Shown here: positions 59,139 through 64,000 of the stretch, piece by piece
Position numbering within the stretch: the first letter of the stretch is position 1
Layout: the number at the start of each line of letters is the position of its first letter
Source: Spongilla lacustris
Taxonomy: Eukaryota > Porifera > Demospongiae > Spongillida > Spongillidae
Assembly: GCA_949361645.1 (NCBI GenBank)
Contig: OX442437.1
Span: 3,182,296 to 3,246,295, forward strand
Direction: 5' to 3'
Length of the DNA stretch: 64,000 nt
The notes under the pieces: model-generated
Seen by the model: the letters and a program-made list of their open reading frames with translations, nothing else
The model's database searches: none
Told to the model about the DNA's origin: nothing
Translations under genes and position numbers: made by a program

Positions 59139-59340
59139 GGTTGAACCAGGGCCGGTGAGGGGGGGTAAGCAGGGTTACTTACCCCGGGCCCCAAGGTATA
59201 ATAGGGTATAATAGGGGGGCCCGGCGGGCCAATCTCAAGGGGGACCCCCCCCCCCCGCTCGTATTTTCAGGGCATATGGGGCCCTCAAATGATATGTTAC
59301 CCCGGGCCTCACTACGGCTCTCACCGGCCCTGGGTTGAAC
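59139..59340. mobile_element. hAT-type MITE with 8-bp target duplication
   Basis: GGTTGAAC at 59,139-59,146 and 59,333-59,340 flanks a 186-bp element (59,147-59,332). It starts CAGGGCCGGTGAG and ends with the inverse CTC(A)CCGGCCCTG. CAGGG termini and 8-bp duplications are hallmarks of hAT transposons. It contains no coding sequence; a poly-C tract lies in the middle (59,247-59,257). Confidence 0.9.
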
Positions 59341-59476
59341 TATACGAGTGGCCCCACTTTGCTGAGAGCTGGGCAGCAATGCGTTTGTAAACCACTGTGG
59401 CCTCCCTTCCTAAGCCTCCAGTGGCAGAGAAAATAAGACATAATTGCATTCACACTAATCAGTTTTCCAGCAGCAT

Positions 59477-59478
<2 letters not shown>

Positions 59479-59513
<35 letters not shown>
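59479..59513. repeat. poly-G tract
   Basis: About 35 consecutive G. Confidence 0.95.
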
Positions 59514-59514
<1 letters not shown>

Positions 59515-59842
59515 GTAACGGTCACTGACGTTTGAGATCACTTTTCCCCTTTGTCCTTTGTTCCGAAATAACAGTAAATACGGATTATATTTCTGTGTAT
59601 ACACACACTGTACTTGGAAATGGAGTTATAATAGTCTCATTAGAAACATTAGGAGCTCTAGCCTTTTTGCGTTCCGGCATTTAGCATGAGATTAAACATA
59701 CTTTTGGCAGTGTAATATTGATAACTGATATTCCTGCGCGGATAGCGAATATAGGAAACTCTTAATTCCTATACTGCTCAGCAATTAAAGCTAGCCATTG
59801 ACCGTAAACGACACACGTTTTACCTTAGTACTATATACCTAC

Positions 59843-60013
59843 CTGGGCTGCCAAAGGCCAGTCGCCTATCAGGCCGGTGTCATGTAAATTGGGGACCCAC
59901 CACAGTAATAAAGGTCGGAACCTTTTGCTCGAAAAATTTGGCTCTCTTTCGTATACGTAAAGCCAACTTATCTGCTTTAGAAAACCCAGGCGGGTATTGG
60001 CCACTGTGGCCAT
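59843..60013 (-). CDS. candidate upstream exon of UNC13 (57 codons)
   Basis: A minus frame from an ATG at 60,013 runs 57 codons to a good donor (CAG|GTAGGT) in phase 0, which fits the phase-0 acceptor of the exon at 57,351. It could hold the UNC13 start, placing it about 720 bp from the divergent NIPSNAP gene. Against this, another frame of the same stretch is also open. The segment near 59,880-59,905 resembles 58,440-58,460, which hints at repeat origin. Confidence 0.3.
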
Positions 60014-60147
60014 CTGAAACCCGATACTGAGGAAAATATTTGACTATAGCTAAACCGTCAGGTCTTCAATCTATGGTCTTTCACATCTCTCTCCATCATA
60101 CTTTCTGTTCTTGCACGCTGAGAAATTATACATGTATAAGGGATCCT

Positions 60148-60149
60148 CC

Positions 60150-60187
<38 letters not shown>
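60148..60187. repeat. poly-C tract
   Basis: About 38 C following 'gatcctcct'. Confidence 0.95.
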
Positions 60188-60735
60188 AGATTTCTGGGGA
60201 CGGAGGAGAGTGGTACATTAATCATATTCATGAAACTATTAATTACATACGATTGTATGCCTAGAGTGTACCATGCAGGTTGTCCTACGTGAAATAAAAT
60301 CTTTGGAGATCTAAATTGTCCGTTCTTTCATTGTGACAGAGAATTATCATAACGTTATTTAATCGTTCCTGAGTCATTGTAGACCGCATGCCAGTATACA
60401 TTTTCACGCTCATGTCAACGCCGAAAATGATCGTTCTGTAAGCGCACGTACAAATCTGATGAAGCAGACAGATGAAACCCATGCAGCCATTTAATTCCAC
60501 AAAAGCCTGCTGGGATCGAACAAGAGTGCAAGTGACTGCCTCCGTTTCCAATCTCTCTACTTTACTATCTATGTATAGATTTGGATGTGTCGCTTCGCGC
60601 GCGCCCCTTCCACTTTGTTAATCATTAACCTCAAATGATTAGTGGTTCTTGTTTCCGCTAGCGGTGATGTAATTCATCCGCTGCTGCGAACGGGTCTGGG
60701 ACCGAGACTAATCTTTCATTACATAAGTATTAAAC
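60188..60735. other. NIPSNAP upstream region
   Basis: No gene seen. GC-rich patches just before the ATG (60,590-60,610 and 60,655-60,700) are consistent with a TATA-less promoter. Confidence 0.35.
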
Positions 60736-63641
60736 ATGTTGTTTAGCCGGGTTAGGAGTGCTCTCGTTTTGGAGCCATTATTGAGAAAATCCGTGGCATC
60801 ATTTGTGACCTCCGTAGGAGGGGGAGGAGGAGGAAGTGCAGGAGGCAAGATCTATGAGATGAGAACGTATTTCATCGAACCAGCACGATACACGGAGTAC
60901 CTGAAGCTAGCTAACGAGTACCTGCACATACGGATGGCCTATTCGAGGCTCATCGGTTACTGGACGACCGAATTGGGCGGACTGAATGAAGTGATTACCA
61001 TTTGGGAGTATGGTTAGTTCTAATTGAAGCCGCACAACGTTACGTTCGTACATTCACTGCATGATAATTGTTGTCTTTTAAACTTATGAATATCGTTCAT
61101 CTGTATTTAATGCGTGTTTGGCTTCACTTACATTCGTTGCATTGTTGTCTTTCTAACCACCACAATGCTTGCAGCCTGGCACAGTTTACAATCCTTACGC
61201 TCTGCAGTACTATTGCATATGATATCGTAAAACCCATGCAGGCTAGGAATATCATAAAACCCATGCAGGCTAGGAATATAGTAAAACCCATGCAGGCTAG
61301 GAATATCGTAAAACCCATGCAGGCAAGGAATATAGTAAAACCCATGCAGGCTAGGAATATAAACCCATGCAGGCTAGGAATATAGTAAAACCCATGCAGG
61401 CTAGGAATGTGATTTTTTAAAATTCTTCTGTGGGTTAATGTAACTGAAAAAAGTTAGCTACTATCTCTGTAGTGTGCATGCCGGGTTTGCTAACACACAA
61501 ACATGTATGAAACTTTATGAGGCATTACTGTGTATAAAGTATATTATAGAACTCTTTTTTCCCCCCCATACCATAATACACACACTAGATAGCTTTAGTC
61601 ACAGAACTCTGATAAAGAAAGCAGCGACAGGAGACAAAAACTGGACCGAGGCATACTTCTCTAAACTCCTTCCCTTGATATCAATGCAAGTATGTGCTGT
61701 GCACTGATCCCTTAGCTATAGCTAGCTAAATAGTGCAGCAGAGCCATTGCAACATACCTTCTTTTTTAAAAAAGTGGTTAGGTTAGCTGAGGTAATAGTA
61801 ATGATAATTTGAGTTGATGATGCATTAGATAGCAGAATACCTGGATGTGCTATGCGGAGATGTGCATATATAAATATATAGATAGAAACACCTTAGATAA
61901 AATGGTCAAAATCACTATTAGTGAGTAACAACTGTGTATATGGGACAAAAAATTTTCTAGCTTGCATTAAACATGCACGAGAGGTACTGAAACATACATC
62001 AGTACAAAAGGTACAATCAAAATAACACTCAAAAGTAAAATGCTTTTCAAGACTTCTTTAGAATATGTGTAACCTATAACTATTTCATGTTACACAATAA
62101 CTCATACTGAACATTTCAAAGAAAAAAAATGTGTCTAACTCACACACTAGGTACTGAAACACAATGGGCTGGCCTGTTCACTGTGCAGTTGTATCCACAT
62201 GTTCAAGCCCCTTGTCATGATTGCACAGAGGACTTAATGCAAATGTTGTTGTGTATAAAAATGCAAAGCCTTTCTGAGTTAAGATACAGGTACAAAAAAG
62301 GCCAAAATGATAGAAACAGTACTTACATAAAGTATTTGATGGTTACAAACCACAAACCTGGCAAATGAAGACAAGGGATACTAAGGATCTCGGTTTTTGT
62401 CTCAAGCAGCAGTGGAAGCCTCTTCAAATAAAAGGGTTAGCTTCAAAGCCCTCCACGATGCATTTCGTATCCAGGTTTTCTTCTATCTATGGTTTTAGCA
62501 AAATAAGCCTACTGTATGTACATGTACCCTGTAGTACAGTTATTTGTACATAACTGAGGATTAATGCACATATAGATTAACAGCATGCTCCTTTAAATTA
62601 TTATGTCACTGAGATGACCATTGTTGTTTGTGAATGTTTTTTTTTTTGTTTTGTTTTTTTTCCTCACCCGGCCTTGGTGTGTTTGCTGCATTATATGCCA
62701 CAATCTTGCTCAACCATTTATCCCAGCCTTGCCCAGTACACACCAGAGACACATGTATGCAGGTTATAAGATGTATTGGTTTGCTGATGGTCCAAGTACT
62801 TTGAATCAGTTAGGTTAGTGTATCACTTGATGGATGCATACTACATGCTTTATCTACCCATGGCCCTGCATATACCTTGTACCCACCAGGGATTTACCGC
62901 TCCCACCCCCTATTTGACAAACCCACCCCCTGGTTTATACATGTGTGCCATGTCAAAATAAAACTGCATAGCATGCCATTTGGTGCAGAGGGAAGACTTT
63001 CATTTCTGCCCAACCCCTATATTTATATATATATATTCCAAAACCCACCCCCTGTTGCAAACGTGGAGGTAAATCCCTGCCCAGATATGTATATTTTTCT
63101 CTATCATTTTCCCAGTGTGCGCATAGGAGTCATCTCTAAATGACTAGCCATACCACCTGGGGTAGGGTGTGTGTTGCATGCTAGCAGTAGGTGTGCTGGT
63201 CTGTAACAGTGTGCATGTGTGACAAAGTGTGTGCTTGCTTTTTTTCAGCAAAATGTTTTGATGTACCTTGCTCCGTCGTTTGAACATAATCTCAGTGTGA
63301 AGAAGTCATTCGGTGAGTAAAATCCACTGACTTTGGCTCACAAATTTTGCTGTTTTATACATGTGTGTAGTGGAAAAATTGCATGACGATTTAAAGGACA
63401 TACACGACATGTAAATGGAACTATCCAACTGTATCTCATAACCTTCATGTGACCTTTTATGGTATAGGTGTGTAATCATTCTTACCCTTAGGTGCATATG
63501 AGCTGGTAACACACACCGTGCAACCAGGAATGTTACCCCATTATGAGCACAGGTTGCTTCAAGGTCTACCGTCAAGGCTAGCTATGGATTATCCAAAACC
63601 ATTGGGAATATGGTATTCTGATATTGGACCAGGCAGCACAG
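60736..63641 (+). CDS. NIPSNAP3: NIPSNAP3-like protein (partial, runs past the window)
   Basis: Four exons in phase: 60,736-61,012; 61,589-61,689; 63,249-63,312; 63,492-63,641, giving 197 residues before a donor at 63,642; the C-terminus lies outside. The first 27 residues (MLFSRVRSALV… with Arg and Ser, no acid before residue 13) look like a mitochondrial targeting sequence. The first NIPSNAP repeat follows: KIYEMRTYFIEPARYTEYL, then LIGYWTTELGGLNEVITIWEY. The third and fourth exons begin the second ferredoxin-like repeat (GAYELVTHTVQPGMLPHYE). NIPSNAP proteins are dimeric alpha/beta-barrel-like mitochondrial proteins; NIPSNAP1/2 flag damaged mitochondria for mitophagy, while the role of NIPSNAP3 is less defined. 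GLNEV and HLR-like (HIRMAYS) residues favour the NIPSNAP3 branch. Confidence 0.9.
61225..61412. repeat. 26-bp minisatellite in NIPSNAP intron 1
   Basis: Seven copies of aaacccatgcaggctaggaa plus tatcgt/tatagt. Confidence 0.95.
61690..63248 (+). other. NIPSNAP intron 2, nothing else recognised
   Basis: A 1,559-bp intron with scattered short frames. No additional exon is needed, because phases agree across it. Confidence 0.6.
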
Positions 63642-63709
63642 GTACTTTTGTTAGTTCAGGTGTTTTGAAGCAGCCCTGATATCTAGGGATGATGTGTTCA
63701 CTGAGTAAT

Positions 63710-63850
63710 CTGGTGGTGATGTGTTGTGTTGATGTTAATGGTGGTGATGTGTTAATGGTGATGAAATGTTGATGGTAATGATGTTTCAGTGGTGATGATG
63801 TGTTAATAGTGATACTGGGTTGAGATGTGTTGATGTTGATTTGTTAATGG
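63710..63850. repeat. imperfect GTGATGATGTGTTAATG repeat in NIPSNAP intron
   Basis: Degenerate 9-18-bp units built from 'ggtgatgatgtgttaatg'. Confidence 0.7.
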
Positions 63851-64000
63851 TATCAGAGATACATGTACCATTAATGTTTAATCTCCAGGGAAAAATCCTT
63901 ATTTATGGATATCATTATCCTTAAATAAGGATCGTCTTTTACATTGCATACTTTTGCTAACCAAGCAAATTAGATAACATAAATGCTATTGGTCAATTGT

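Overview
The window looks like nuclear DNA from a marine invertebrate, most likely a sponge. This is inferred from intron-rich metazoan genes with short GT-AG introns, a mix of Ty3/gypsy, DIRS-like and LINE remnants, and very many minisatellites and poly-C/G tracts. Species cannot be read from it. Genes were built by hand from splice sites and reading phase; exon boundaries are predictions.

Layout. 1-30 kb is a repeat-rich, gene-poor half. It holds a GGGGA array (2.0-2.56 kb), a 5'-truncated Ty3/gypsy pol (3.5-6.3 kb), decayed gag and DIRS-like pieces (8.5-11.1 and 17.6 kb), and a young complete LTR element (11,904-16,678) whose integrase precedes its reverse transcriptase. Two uncharacterised minus-strand exon chains lie at 19.7-24.6 kb. 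A foldback transposon with 9-bp target duplications carries RecQ-helicase exon copies (26,211-27,029). LINE and gypsy fragments follow (27.1-29 kb).

31-64 kb is the gene-rich half. An RNF126/RNF115-type ubiquitin ligase (31,151-37,557, minus, 10 exons, 271 aa) starts head to head with a MOCS2-like molybdopterin synthase locus (37.69-38.18 kb, plus). A 38-41 kb gap holds minisatellites and a hairpin element. An UNC13 homologue (41,085-57,351, minus, 39 exons, at least 1,376 aa: C1, C2B, MUN, C2C) has a tRNA-Trp gene in one of its introns. A NIPSNAP3-like mitochondrial protein gene starts at 60,736 (plus) and leaves the window at the right edge.

The genes do not form one pathway: UNC13 primes vesicles for exocytosis, RNF126 ubiquitinates proteins, MOCS2 makes molybdenum cofactor and NIPSNAP is mitochondrial. 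What links them is architecture: divergent pairs with short shared promoters, and introns loaded with tandem repeats. The most notable signals are the copia-like domain order of the gypsy element, the RecQ-carrying foldback element, the loss of calcium-ligand residues in UNC13 C2B, the irregular MOCS2 locus, and the abundance of the palindrome TACATGTA.
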